NCBI RefSeq assembly: GCF_018278905.1
Contig: NZ_CP046600.1
Coordinates: 806,001-870,000 of the forward strand
Direction of reading: 5' to 3'
Source of the DNA: Mycobacterium spongiae
Lineage (GTDB): Bacteria > Actinomycetota > Actinomycetes > Mycobacteriales > Mycobacteriaceae
DNA: 64,000 nt
Part shown: one piece after another, positions 44,373 to 53,179 of the stretch
Layout of the letters: every line of letters begins with the position of its first letter
Numbering within the stretch: the stretch's first letter is position 1
The notes under the pieces: model-generated
Database searches by the model: none
Told to the model about the DNA's origin: nothing
Seen by the model: the letters and a program-made list of their open reading frames with translations, nothing else
Program-made: the position numbers and the translations under genes

Positions 44373-45248
44373 ATGGCGAGAATCGCGATCATCGGCGGCG
44401 GCAGCATCGGTGAGGCGCTGCTATCCGGTCTGTTGCGGGCGGGGCGGCAGGTTAAAGACCTAGTGGTGGCCGAACGGCTGCCTAGTCGAGCCAAGTACCT
44501 GGCGGAGACGTACTCGGTGTTGGTCACGTCGACGGCAGACGCGGCGGAAAATGCGACGTTCGTCGTCGTTGCGGTCAAGCCTGGCGACGTCGAATCGGTA
44601 ATGGGGGACTTGGCCGCCGCCTCCGCCGCGGCCGATCGCGATAGCGCCGAACAGGTATTTGTCACCGTGGCGGCGGGCGTCACGATCTCGTATGTCGAGT
44701 CCAAGCTCCCGGCCGGGACGCCGGTGGCCCGCGCGATGCCGAATGCGGCGGCACTGGTCGGTGCGGGAGTCACCGCGCTGGCGAAGGGCCGGTTCGTCAG
44801 CCCAGAGCAGCTCGACGAAGTCCGCGCCCTGTTCGACGCCGTCGGTGTGGTGCTGACCGTTCCCGAACCGCAACTGGACGCGGTGACGGCAGTGTCCGGC
44901 ACGGGACCGGCGTATTTCATGTTGTTGGTCGAGGCGCTGGTTGACGCGGGTGTCGCCGTGGGTTTGAGCCGTCCTGTAGCCACTGACCTCGCGGCGCAGA
45001 CGATGGCCGGATCAGCTGCGATGCTGCTCGAGGGGTTGGATCAAGGCCGGCGACCGGCCGACGGGGGGCCGTTGGGATTGGGGGTGAACACCACCCCGTC
45101 CCAACTGCGGGCATCGGTGACGTCACCAGGCGGTACGACCGCCGCCGCGCTCCGTGAGCTTGAACGTGGGGGATTTCGGGCGGCCGTCGATGCCGCTGTC
45201 CAGGCCGCCAAAAACCGCGCTGAGCAGCTAAGAATTACATCGGAATAA
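44373..45248 (+). CDS. proC: Pyrroline-5-carboxylate reductase
   Basis: This 291-residue enzyme makes the last step of proline synthesis, reducing pyrroline-5-carboxylate with NAD(P)H. It shows the Rossmann motif IIGGGSIGEALLSGLL, the VKPGDV segment, RAMPNAAALVGAGVTAL and the C-terminal signature TPSQLRASVTSPGGTTAAALRELE. A small HTH protein follows, separated by a notable AT-rich palindrome. It matches Rv0500. Confidence 0.95.
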   Translation: MARIAIIGGGSIGEALLSGLLRAGRQVKDLVVAERLPSRAKYLAETYSVLVTSTADAAENATFVVVAVKPGDVESVMGDLAAASAAADRDSAEQVFVTVAAGVTISYVESKLPAGTPVARAMPNAAALVGAGVTALAKGRFVSPEQLDEVRALFDAVGVVLTVPEPQLDAVTAVSGTGPAYFMLLVEALVDAGVAVGLSRPVATDLAAQTMAGSAAMLLEGLDQGRRPADGGPLGLGVNTTPSQLRASVTSPGGTTAAALRELERGGFRAAVDAAVQAAKNRAEQLRITSE

Positions 45249-45301
45249 TTCAAAAATTTTTGAATTGATTGTCCCCCACTAGTACCAGTAACCCCACTAG
45301 T
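45247..45301. promoter_or_regulatory. AT-rich palindrome and direct repeats after proC
   Basis: AATTCAAAAATTTTTGAATT (45247-45266) is a perfect 20-base palindrome that starts inside the proC stop codon. CCCCACTAGT occurs twice 18 bases apart (45274-45283 and 45292-45301). Together they could be a terminator plus the operator of the following HTH gene. Confidence 0.45.
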
Positions 45302-45388
45302 CCCGCTATTCTCCTTTTGTATGCACGCGTGGGTGCCAACGGAGGGGAAGCCGCTGGCATTGCGTGTGCCTGACACGATTGGGTTGCG

Positions 45389-45643
45389 ATGACGTCTACG
45401 AATGGGCCATCGGCGCGCGATTCTGCCGGCAAGCGAGACACCGCTTCGGTCGAAAGCCAGCAGGCCAGGACACAATTTCTCACAGTGGCCGAGGTAGCGG
45501 CGCTGATGCGGGTCTCCAAGATGACGGTGTACCGGTTGGTGCACAACGGTGAGCTGCCTGCGGTTCGGGTCGGCCGGTCGTTCCGGGTGCACGCCAAGGC
45601 CGTCCACGACATGCTGGAGACGTCGTACTTCGACGCCGGGTAG
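45389..45643 (+). CDS. BldC/MerR-like small HTH protein (Rv0500A)
   Basis: This 84-residue protein has a disordered N-terminal part (about 28 residues) and one helix-turn-helix of the excisionase/HTH_17 type (FLTVAEVAALMRVSKMTVYRL, then VHNGELPAVRVGRSFRVHAKAV). It resembles actinobacterial BldC, a small developmental regulator. It matches Rv0500A (77 residues). Its regulatory targets are unknown. Confidence 0.88.
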   Translation: MTSTNGPSARDSAGKRDTASVESQQARTQFLTVAEVAALMRVSKMTVYRLVHNGELPAVRVGRSFRVHAKAVHDMLETSYFDAG

Positions 45644-45867
45644 CGCACAATCTCGCCGCGCGACGCTATTTTGGCGTCGGCGGGGCACCCTAATGTCGCG
45701 CCCCTCGGCAGTGGGAACGTAGCTTCTGAGCACCGGACGTGCCTGGTTCCGGCGGTGAACCGCGCACGGTGGCGATGCCGGTTTGGTGTTCTGCGCCGCC
45801 GGCCGGGTAAGGTGTCCGGGGCATTTCTTACGAGTCTTACCAGCCGGTACAGGCAGATAGCGGAGTC

Positions 45868-45969
45868 ATGGGTTCAGTAATCAAGAAGCGGCGCAAGCGC
45901 ATGTCGAAGAAGAAGCACCGCAAGCTGCTGCGCCGCACCCGGGTGCAGCGCAGGAAACTTGGCAAGTAG
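45868..45969 (+). CDS. 33-residue basic ribosomal-type protein bS22 (Rv0500B)
   Basis: This short gene encodes a 33-residue peptide starting [20 protein letters not shown] and ending RVQRRKLGK, matching the AURKAIP1/COX24 domain. Such proteins in actinobacteria are bound to the small ribosomal subunit (bS22) near the decoding centre. It is extremely basic. It is conserved as Rv0500B and easily missed. It lies in the 400-base interval between the HTH gene and galE2. Confidence 0.9.
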
Positions 45970-46042
45970 GCGGTCCGACGTCCGGCGCCGACCGTCATCC
46001 GCCTGTAACGCTCTTTCGTCTCGTCACCGGTAGGCTATCGGG

Positions 46043-47176
46043 GTGGATACGTCGAACGGCCGGGGTGGCACCGGAGGAGTCGGCGGCGACAACAGCGACA
46101 ACGTGCACCTCCCGAAGGTTGTGCTGGTCACTGGCGCGTGCCGGTTCCTCGGCGGCTACCTGACCGCGCGCCTCGCCCAGAACCCACTGGTCAACCGGGT
46201 CATTGCGGTGGATGCGATCGCGCCGAGCAAGGACATGCTGCGCCGGATGGGCCGGGCCGAGTTCGTTCGCGCCGATATTCGTAACCCGTTTATCGGCAAG
46301 GTGATTCGCAACGGCGAGGTCGACACCGTGGTCCATGCCGCGGCTGCGTCGTATGCGCCCCGCTCCGGCGGCGGCGCCGCGTTGAAGGAACTCAACGTGA
46401 TGGGTGCGATGCAGCTGTTTGCCGCGTGCCACAAGGCGCCGTCGGTTCGTCGGGTTGTGCTGAAGTCCACCTCCGAGGTCTACGGCTCGAGTCCGCACGA
46501 CCCCGTCGTATTCACTGAGGACAGCACCAGCCGCCGGCCTTTCCGCGATGGCTTCGCCAAAGACAGCCTCGATATCGAGGGTTATGTGCGGGGCCTTGGC
46601 CGGCGCCGGCCGGATATCGCGGTGAGTATTCTGCGGCTGGCCAACCTGATCGGCCCGGCGATGGATACCACGTTGTCGCGCTACCTCGCCGGGCCTTTGG
46701 TGCCGACGATGTTTGGTCGCGACGCGCGACTGCAGTTGCTCCACGAGCAGGATGCGTTGGGTGCATTGGAGCGTGCGGCGATGGCCGGTAGGGCTGGCAC
46801 GTTCAACATCGGAGCAGACGGCATCATCATGCTGTCGCAGGCGATCCGCCGCGCCGGCCGGATTCCGGTGCCGGTGCCGGTCTTCGGGGTGTTTGCGTTG
46901 GATTCGCTGAGGCGGGCGAATCGCTACACGGACATCGGTCGTGATCAATTCGCCTACTTGAGTTACGGCCGGGTGATGGACACCACAAGGATGCGTTCCG
47001 AACTCGATTATCAGCCGAAGTGGTCCACCGCCCAGGCATTCGACGACTACCTCCGCGGCCGTGGCCTGACTCCCATTATCGACCCGCATCAGGTACGCTC
47101 CTGGGAGGCTCGTGCCGTAGCCTTGGCCCAGCGCTGGGGTAGCCGAAATCCAATTCCATGGGGCGGGGTCAGGTAG
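46043..47176 (+). CDS. galE2: NAD-dependent epimerase/dehydratase GalE2
   Basis: This 377-residue extended-SDR protein has the cofactor loop VLVTGACRFLGGYLTARL, the VVHAAAA segment and SEVYGSSPHD in the active-site region; the usual YxxxK pair is not clear, so activity on UDP-sugars is unproved. It starts with GTG 46043. It matches Rv0501. The acyltransferase gene follows within a few bases and they probably form an operon. Confidence 0.88.
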   Translation: MDTSNGRGGTGGVGGDNSDNVHLPKVVLVTGACRFLGGYLTARLAQNPLVNRVIAVDAIAPSKDMLRRMGRAEFVRADIRNPFIGKVIRNGEVDTVVHAAAASYAPRSGGGAALKELNVMGAMQLFAACHKAPSVRRVVLKSTSEVYGSSPHDPVVFTEDSTSRRPFRDGFAKDSLDIEGYVRGLGRRRPDIAVSILRLANLIGPAMDTTLSRYLAGPLVPTMFGRDARLQLLHEQDALGALERAAMAGRAGTFNIGADGIIMLSQAIRRAGRIPVPVPVFGVFALDSLRRANRYTDIGRDQFAYLSYGRVMDTTRMRSELDYQPKWSTAQAFDDYLRGRGLTPIIDPHQVRSWEARAVALAQRWGSRNPIPWGGVR

Positions 47177-47181
47177 ATATC

Positions 47182-48249
47182 GTGGCGGGTGAACCCAGAG
47201 CGAATGTCATTCCACTGCACACGAATCGGGGTCGGGTGGCGGCGCGGAGGCGCGCCAATCAACGGACAGAAGAGTCCGGCCAGCACCCCTCGCTGATATC
47301 TGATCCGGGTAGCCCGGCGTCCGCCCAACAGGCCGCCGCCATCGTGCGCGAAATCGACGGGCATCGGCGGGCTGCCGGTGGCACGTCGACGGCCGATGCT
47401 CCGCTCAACGAGCTCGCACAGCGCGTTGCCGAGGTGGCCGGATTTTTCCGGCAACGACTGACCGGTGACTACAGCGTCGATGAGTTCGGCTTCGACCCGC
47501 ACTTCAACAACGCCATCGTTCGGCCTTTGCTGAGGTTCTTCTTCGAATCTTGGTTCCGGGTCGAGGTCAGTGGGGTCGAGAACATACCGAGCGATGGCGC
47601 GGCCTTGGTGGTCGCAAATCATGCCGGGGTCCTGCCGTTTGACGGATTGATGCTGTCAGTAGCGGTTCACGATGAGCACCCGGCGCATCGGGATCTGCGA
47701 CTGCTTGCCGCCGACATGGTTTTCGACCTACCCGTGCTCGGTGAGGCCGCGCGCAAGGCGGGTCACACGCTGGCCTGCACGACCGACGCGGAGCGGTTGC
47801 TCGGCTCTGGCGAACTCACCGCGGTGTTCCCGGAGGGCTACAAGGGGTTGGGCAAGCGCTTCGAGGACCGGTACCGGTTGCAGCGTTTCGGTCGTGGCGG
47901 CTTCGTGTCGGCGGCGCTGCGCACTAAAGCGCCCATTGTCCCGTGTTCCATCATCGGATCCGAAGAGATCTACCCGATGTTGACCGATGTCAAGCTGCTG
48001 GCGCGGCTACTCGGACTGCCGTATTTCCCAGTCACGCCGTTGTTCCCGTTGGCCGGCCCCGCCGGGCTGGTCCCGCTGCCGTCGAAGTGGCGCATCGCGT
48101 TTGGTGAGCCGATTTACACCGCAGACTACGCAACCACCGACGCCGACGACCCGATGGTCACATTTGAGTTGACCGACCAGGTTCGGGAGACCATCCAGCA
48201 GACGCTATACCGCCTGCTGGCCGGGCGTCGCAATGTCTTCTTCGGCTGA
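47182..48249 (+). CDS. PlsC-like acyltransferase (Rv0502)
   Basis: This is about 355 residues long from GTG 47182, which has AGGTAG upstream; ATG 47158 is in frame but overlaps galE2. The 1-acylglycerol-3-phosphate acyltransferase motifs are NHAGVLPFD (the HX4D box, about residues 152-160) and FPEGYKG (about 214-220). It transfers an acyl chain, probably in glycerolipid synthesis at the inner face of the membrane. The N-terminal 100 residues are hydrophilic. Confidence 0.88.
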   Translation: MAGEPRANVIPLHTNRGRVAARRRANQRTEESGQHPSLISDPGSPASAQQAAAIVREIDGHRRAAGGTSTADAPLNELAQRVAEVAGFFRQRLTGDYSVDEFGFDPHFNNAIVRPLLRFFFESWFRVEVSGVENIPSDGAALVVANHAGVLPFDGLMLSVAVHDEHPAHRDLRLLAADMVFDLPVLGEAARKAGHTLACTTDAERLLGSGELTAVFPEGYKGLGKRFEDRYRLQRFGRGGFVSAALRTKAPIVPCSIIGSEEIYPMLTDVKLLARLLGLPYFPVTPLFPLAGPAGLVPLPSKWRIAFGEPIYTADYATTDADDPMVTFELTDQVRETIQQTLYRLLAGRRNVFFG

Positions 48250-48309
48250 GATTGCGCTACTAGCGGAAACGTCACTGCACGATCGTGCCGTGACCGGCGC
48301 CGCCAGAAG

Positions 48310-49218
48310 TCACTTGACCATGGTGAACTGGCACACGTCCGTGTAGTGATCGCGGAACAGATCGGAGCAGCCGGTCAAGTAATGCATGTAGATGTCGTAG
48401 ACCTCTTGGCCCTGTAGCTCGATGGCCTTGTCTTTGTGCGCTTCCAGTGCGGTAGCCCACGAATTGAGCGTCGGAACGTAGTTCGACCCAATCCGGTGGT
48501 AGCGCTCAACCTTGAAACCGGCCCGCGACGAGTATTCGTCGATCTGCGGAATCTGGGGCAACCGGCCGCCGGGGAATATCTCGGTCAAGATGAACTTGAT
48601 GAAGCGCAGCAGGCTCATCGGCGACGTCAAGCCCAGCTCCTTGGCTTCGGCGGCATCGGGGACGATGATCGTGTGCAGCAGCATCCTGCCGTCGTCGGGT
48701 AGCACGTTGTAGCACATCTTGAAGAAGCGGTCGTAGCGCTCCCAACTGGCATCACCGGCGCCATCGGCAAAGTGCTCAAACGCGCCGAGTGACACGATGC
48801 GGTCAACTGGCTCGTCGAATTGCTCCCAACCCTCCAGCCGCACCTCTTTGTGACGAGGGCTGTCCATCTCGGCGAACTTCTGCTGGTCGTGGGTGAACTG
48901 GTTCTCGCTGAGCGTCAGGCCGATGACGTTGACGTCGTACTCGGCGATCGCGTGCCGCATGGTCGAACCCCAACCACAGCCGATGTCGAGCAGCGTCATA
49001 CCAGGTTCGAGGTTGAGCTTGTCCAGGGCGAGTTTGCGCTTCGCGTATTGAGCTTCTTCCAACGTCATGTCGGGACGCTCGAAGTAGGCGCAGCTGTATG
49101 TCATGGATGGATCGAGGAACAGTTTGAAGAATTCGTTCGACCGATCGTAGTGCGACTGCACGGCCTCTACCGGCGGTGACAGGTCAACCGGCAGGGCTTT
49201 TTCACCCCGTTTGGTCAT
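48310..49218 (-). CDS. cmaA2: Cyclopropane mycolic acid synthase CmaA2
   Basis: This 302-residue SAM-dependent enzyme makes trans-cyclopropane rings in oxygenated mycolates in M. tuberculosis. It has [32 protein letters not shown] (with the insertion typical of CmaA2) and C-terminal [19 protein letters not shown]. Start ATG 49218 gives the exact 302-residue length; the frame is open to 49317. The N-terminal dozen residues differ from M. tuberculosis, as usual. It is convergent with the acyltransferase gene. Confidence 0.95.
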   Translation of the reverse strand: MTKRGEKALPVDLSPPVEAVQSHYDRSNEFFKLFLDPSMTYSCAYFERPDMTLEEAQYAKRKLALDKLNLEPGMTLLDIGCGWGSTMRHAIAEYDVNVIGLTLSENQFTHDQQKFAEMDSPRHKEVRLEGWEQFDEPVDRIVSLGAFEHFADGAGDASWERYDRFFKMCYNVLPDDGRMLLHTIIVPDAAEAKELGLTSPMSLLRFIKFILTEIFPGGRLPQIPQIDEYSSRAGFKVERYHRIGSNYVPTLNSWATALEAHKDKAIELQGQEVYDIYMHYLTGCSDLFRDHYTDVCQFTMVK

Positions 49219-49240
49219 TGATCGGACCCTACTTCCCCCA

Positions 49241-49741
49241 CTAGATGGACGCAATTGCGGCCACGGTCGCATCGGCTTCCGCCTCGTGGTGAGCGGCTTC
49301 TCCCAGCATGGTGACAACGCTGGTAACCACGGGTTTGCCGTCCGCGTCGGTCACTTCGCTGCGGATCTGGGCGAGTACGGTGCCGTGCGATTCGATGACG
49401 GAGTCGAGGTAGGTGTCGAAGTACAACTTGTCGTGGGCCAGGATCGGCCGGTGGAAGCGAAACTTCTGGTCGCGATGAAAGACTCGCGCGATGTTGATGG
49501 GGATGTTGAACTTGGTGAAGATCTCCAACTGCACCCGTCGCCCAGCGATCGCCAGGAACGTCAGCGGGGCGACCAGCGCCGAATAGCCGGCTTCAGCGGC
49601 ATCGGATTCGCTGTAGTGGCTGGGGTGCTCGTCTTTGAGTGAGACCGCAAACTCACGGATCTTCTCGCGCCCGACCACGAAGTAGTCCGGGGCGCGGTAA
49701 TGCTTGCCGATGAGTCCTTCGGCTTCCTCGGGGATTGTCAT
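49241..49741 (-). CDS. UPF0336 MaoC-like dehydratase homologue (Rv0504c)
   Basis: This 166-residue protein has one hotdog domain of the MaoC-like type ([49 protein letters not shown]). It is related to HadA and HadC, subunits of the FAS-II 3-hydroxyacyl-ACP dehydratase, which form heterodimers with HadB. Whether it has such a partner is unknown. It lies 22 bases upstream of cmaA2 on the same strand, so a mycolate-linked operon is plausible. Confidence 0.88.
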   Translation of the reverse strand: MTIPEEAEGLIGKHYRAPDYFVVGREKIREFAVSLKDEHPSHYSESDAAEAGYSALVAPLTFLAIAGRRVQLEIFTKFNIPINIARVFHRDQKFRFHRPILAHDKLYFDTYLDSVIESHGTVLAQIRSEVTDADGKPVVTSVVTMLGEAAHHEAEADATVAAIASI

Positions 49742-49786
49742 TCCGTTGCTGCTCTCCGCTCAAATAGATGCTAGCGGCGCAGCTTA

Positions 49787-50710
49787 TCAGCGTGATTGGC
49801 GCCGCGAGGCCAGAGCCGCCAACGCGCCGCCGGCGGCACCTAGTGCCAGGGCCGACGGCACTCCGATCCGGGCTGCCTTGCGAGCGATTCGGAAGTCGCG
49901 GATCTGCCAGCCACGTTCGCGGGCCAGGCTGCGCAGCCGAGCGTCCGGGTTGATGGCGACCGCGGTGCCCACCAGCGACAGCATGGGCACGTCGTTGTAA
50001 CTGTCGGAGTACGCCGTACACCGTTTGAGGTTGAGTCCCTCCCGTATGGCTAGTGACCGCACCGCGTGAGCCTTACCGGTTCCGTGCAGGATCTCGCCGA
50101 CCAGCCGGCCGGTGAATACCCCGTCGACCGATTCGGCGACCGTGCCGAGGGCGCCGGTCAGGCCCAGCCGGCGTGCGATCGTCGCCGCGAGCTCGTACGG
50201 CGTAGCGGTGATCAGCCATACCTGCTGACCGGCGTCGAGATGCATCTGGGTCAGTTCGCGGGTGCCAGCCCAGATCTTGTCGGCAATGAACTCGTCGTAG
50301 ATCTCCTCTCCCAGGGCCACGAGCTCCGCCACTGACCGGCCCTCGATGAAGGACAGCGCCTTGCGCCGGCCAGCGGCGACATCGTCACTGTTTTCCTTGC
50401 CGAGCAGCTGAAACTTGGCCTGTGCGTAGATAAATCCAAGAACGTCGCGATAAGTGAAGTAGTCGCGGGCGGCCAGCCCGCGGCCGAAATGCACCGCCGA
50501 CGAACCCTGGACCAGGGTGTTGTCCACGTCGAAAAACGCGGCGGCGGTCAGGTCGATCGGCGGCGGGGGACCACCCTCGGGGGCGGCGACGGGGGCTTGA
50601 ATGTCCTCGAGCGCACGGATAGCACTGGGATTGGGGGGCGGCAGATCGGCCGACCGCGCCAGATCACCGCGACTGCCCCAGCCGGTGCTGCTCGTGTCGG
50701 AGGAAGCCAT
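49787..50710 (-). CDS. serB1: HAD-family phosphoserine phosphatase-like protein SerB1
   Basis: This 307-residue HAD hydrolase has motif [12 protein letters not shown] (nucleophile Asp), motif II ITATPYE and motif [13 protein letters not shown]. It resembles the SerB/CicA type. It ends with a hydrophobic segment ([15 protein letters not shown]), perhaps a membrane anchor. The ATG at 50710 has AGGAGG upstream at ideal spacing. The family hydrolyses phosphate monoesters; Rv0505c is named SerB1, though phosphoserine as the substrate is not certain. Confidence 0.9.
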   Translation of the reverse strand: MASSDTSSTGWGSRGDLARSADLPPPNPSAIRALEDIQAPVAAPEGGPPPPIDLTAAAFFDVDNTLVQGSSAVHFGRGLAARDYFTYRDVLGFIYAQAKFQLLGKENSDDVAAGRRKALSFIEGRSVAELVALGEEIYDEFIADKIWAGTRELTQMHLDAGQQVWLITATPYELAATIARRLGLTGALGTVAESVDGVFTGRLVGEILHGTGKAHAVRSLAIREGLNLKRCTAYSDSYNDVPMLSLVGTAVAINPDARLRSLARERGWQIRDFRIARKAARIGVPSALALGAAGGALAALASRRQSR

Positions 50711-51439
50711 CACACACCTCCTAGGTCGCGGTGCCGGCGCTGTGCCGGTTTCTTGGCCGCTGTCAACCCTATCCGGCCTATCCGGCGAATCCGCTGAGGA
50801 CGTTTTGGTGCTTGGCGGGCCGGGCGATTGACGAGTACTTCGGTACCTGCGGGCGGTCGGCTATTTTGGAGTCAAGTCGGATGAGATATGCCTACTGGCA
50901 TGCGACTGGCGAAGTCGAACATGGGGGACAAAGAACATACAAACTGGTGATGTTGTGAACATCGGCAAACTTAGGCAAAGGCGCCCTCAGCGTCATAATG
51001 AATTCATATGTGGGTCGTCGGATCTTCACGTTGCCGTCGCACGTCGCACGCCGAAGGTCGCGACCATCGCATCCTCGAGCGCGTCGCAAGAGTCGCCATC
51101 TATGACCGCCTAGACAGGGGTAGCCGTCCCGACTGATGCGAACACGCGGGGCACATGTCGCCGACCGGTACGGCCGATGCTGTTGCCGCTCGAACCCTGG
51201 CACTCGAGGTCGCGGCCGCCGCGAGATGACCGCTGAGGGTGGCTCAGGTGGCGGGCTAGGGCTCCGAAGTTGGCGGCGCCCGGTGCCTCGCGTCGGCGAT
51301 CCACCGCAACTGGGTTGGCCGCACGACGGCCGCGACGGCTCGCACCCGGCCACCAAGGCCGCGAAGTCCTCACCGCCAGATCGAGATTCACCGCAACCGC
51401 ACCGAAAGTCACGACAACAAGAAAAGGAGCAATGCAGAA
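50711..51439. other. 729-base interval before the PPE gene, no gene found
   Basis: No credible frame is seen on either strand. The part 50880-51010 is AT-richer than its surroundings, with repeated GAACAT-like words and the palindrome ATGAATTCAT (50998-51007), and looks like promoter DNA. In M. tuberculosis this position leads into mmpS2-mmpL2, which I do not find here. Confidence 0.5.
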
Positions 51440-52657
51440 ATGTTGGTCGATTTCGCGATGTTGCCGCCGGAGATCAACTCGGCCCGAATGTATGCGGGCC
51501 CGGGCGTTGGTTCACTGCAAGCCGCGGCAGTGACCTGGGGAGAGCTATCCGCGGACTTGCAGTCCACCGCACAAATCTATGAATCCGTCGTCTCGGATTT
51601 GCGCGCCTACCGATGGCTGGGTCCGTCGTCGATGTCGATGGCCGCTGCGGTCATCCCCTACGTGGAATGGCTGACGACGACCGCTGCGCAGGCGCGGCAG
51701 ACGGCCGGCCAGGCGGCAGCGGCGGTGGCCGCCTTTGAGCAGGCATTCGCGATGACGGTGCCCCCGCCGGTGGTCGCGGCCAACCGTGGCGAGTTGGCAG
51801 TCCTGACGGCGACGAATTTCTTCGGCCAGAACGCCGCGGCGATCGCGGCCGTCGAGCTGCACTATGCCGAGATGTGGGCGCAAGACGCCACCGCGATGTT
51901 CGACTACGAGGGCGCGTCCGCGGCCGCGGCGACGTTGGCCCCGTTCGCGTCTCCCGAGCAGACCACCAGCTCCAAGGGTGTGACCGCCCAGAACGCTGCG
52001 GTGGCCCAAGCATCTGCCCCCGCCGGTAGTGACGGCGTATTTGGAGGTGCGTTGAGATTCATCCTGCAAGCCATCGAGGGCGGGATCCTTCCGTTGGCTC
52101 CTGAGCTATTACCCCTGTTTGAGGCTGGCGAAGCGGCGCTCGATGTGTGGCAGCAGTTCCCAGATCTCGTGAGCGATGACTTCACCGTTCTCGACGGCGT
52201 CTTGGCTTGGTACGCATCGGTCAACACGGTCGATACCGTTGAATCGATCGGTACCGGGTTTATCCGCGCCCAGCAGGCACTTGGCTTGTTGCCGAATTTG
52301 GGGCCACCGGCGGCACCGCCGGTGGCCGCTCCGGAATTGCTCGGCTCGCTGAAGTCGATTGCCGATGCGATTTCTGGTGGCGGCTCGCGTGCGCTCGCGG
52401 GTCTCGGGAGCAAGGTGTCGGCGGCCATGACCAGCGCGGGCAGGGTCGGGCCAATGTCGGTGCCGGCAGCGTGGGCCGCACCGGAGGTCGCCAGTGTTAG
52501 CCAGTTGCAGGGCACACCCCTGACGACGGTGGCGCTCGACAACGGCCCCGCGGCCGTAATGCCCGGGGTGCCGTTGGTGGGGTCGGGGCGCACCGCCGCC
52601 GTGCCGCGGTACGGTTCGCAGCTCACCGTAATGACGCGGCCATTCTCGGGCGGGTAG
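51440..52657 (+). CDS. PPE family protein, PPE-SVP type
   Basis: This 405-residue protein has the N-terminal PPE domain (MLVDFAMLPPEINSARMYAG, Pro-Pro-Glu at residues 9-11, typical alpha-helical pairing region to about residue 175, with YAEMWAQDATAMF). The C-terminal part has the SVP motif GPMSVPAAWAAPE (about 346-358) and ends RPFSGG. Proteins of this class are exported by type VII secretion, mostly ESX-5, to the cell surface. There is no PE gene in front, so the usual PE partner must be elsewhere. AAAGGAG lies upstream of the start. Confidence 0.93.
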   Translation: MLVDFAMLPPEINSARMYAGPGVGSLQAAAVTWGELSADLQSTAQIYESVVSDLRAYRWLGPSSMSMAAAVIPYVEWLTTTAAQARQTAGQAAAAVAAFEQAFAMTVPPPVVAANRGELAVLTATNFFGQNAAAIAAVELHYAEMWAQDATAMFDYEGASAAAATLAPFASPEQTTSSKGVTAQNAAVAQASAPAGSDGVFGGALRFILQAIEGGILPLAPELLPLFEAGEAALDVWQQFPDLVSDDFTVLDGVLAWYASVNTVDTVESIGTGFIRAQQALGLLPNLGPPAAPPVAAPELLGSLKSIADAISGGGSRALAGLGSKVSAAMTSAGRVGPMSVPAAWAAPEVASVSQLQGTPLTTVALDNGPAAVMPGVPLVGSGRTAAVPRYGSQLTVMTRPFSGG

Positions 52658-52759
52658 CGAGCAAAACCTCTCATGTGCTCATCGGCTCCGAAGCCGAGTT
52701 GTCGCGGCCACTCCTGCGGCCCCGCCCAAGCGCGATTGCTGCGATGCCACACTGGGCCT

Positions 52760-53032
52760 ATGCCCCGCTCCCCCCATCGGCCCCACGTGGAGTTGCTGAC
52801 ACGCGACGGCTGCACGATCTGCATACGGGTACGCACCCAGTTGATCGAATTGGCCGCCGAGCTGGGCTTCGACCTGGTGGCCACGGACGTCGACGTTGCG
52901 GCATCCGCCGGCAACCCGGGCCTACGGGCGGAATTCGGCGACCGCCTACCGGTGGTCCTCCTCGACGGCCGCGAGCATAGTTATTGGGAGGTGGATGAGG
53001 CGCGGCTGCGTGCCGATCTGGCCGCCCGCTGA
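52760..53032 (+). CDS. Glutaredoxin-like thiol protein (Rv0508)
   Basis: This 90-residue thioredoxin-fold protein of the DUF836 type has the redox motif DGCTICIRV and the conserved RLPVVLLDGREHSYWEVDEA. It starts at ATG 52760; the frame upstream to 52673 lies in the tail of the PPE intergenic region. It probably reduces disulphides in the cytosol, perhaps with mycothiol. It is 147 bases before hemA, as in M. tuberculosis. Confidence 0.85.
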   Translation: MPRSPHRPHVELLTRDGCTICIRVRTQLIELAAELGFDLVATDVDVAASAGNPGLRAEFGDRLPVVLLDGREHSYWEVDEARLRADLAAR

Positions 53033-53078
53033 GGCAACTGTCGTCGTCTGCCGGTATTTGGTAGCCCACCTGATTAAC

Positions 53079-53152
53079 GTCTACCGTAGACATCGGTTCG
53101 CTAACCGCGGACAGTTTCACTGACTGCGGATAGTTTCACTCACTGCGGAAAG
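53079..53152 (+). promoter_or_regulatory. Palindrome and 19-base direct repeats in the hemA leader
   Basis: GTCTACCGTAGAC (53079-53091) is a 13-base palindrome. GCGGA-N-AGTTTCACT-NACT repeats at 53107-53125 and 53126-53144 with a partial third copy to 53152, less than 30 bases before the hemA start. This looks like control of haem synthesis by an unknown regulator or by the leader RNA. Confidence 0.5.
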
Positions 53153-53179
53153 CAAGGGGGCTGGCCAGGTGATGCGGCT

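Noticed and set aside
51136..51582. 148-codon plus-strand frame before and into the PPE gene
   Set aside because: Arginine- and proline-rich random composition, overlaps the PPE start in another phase.
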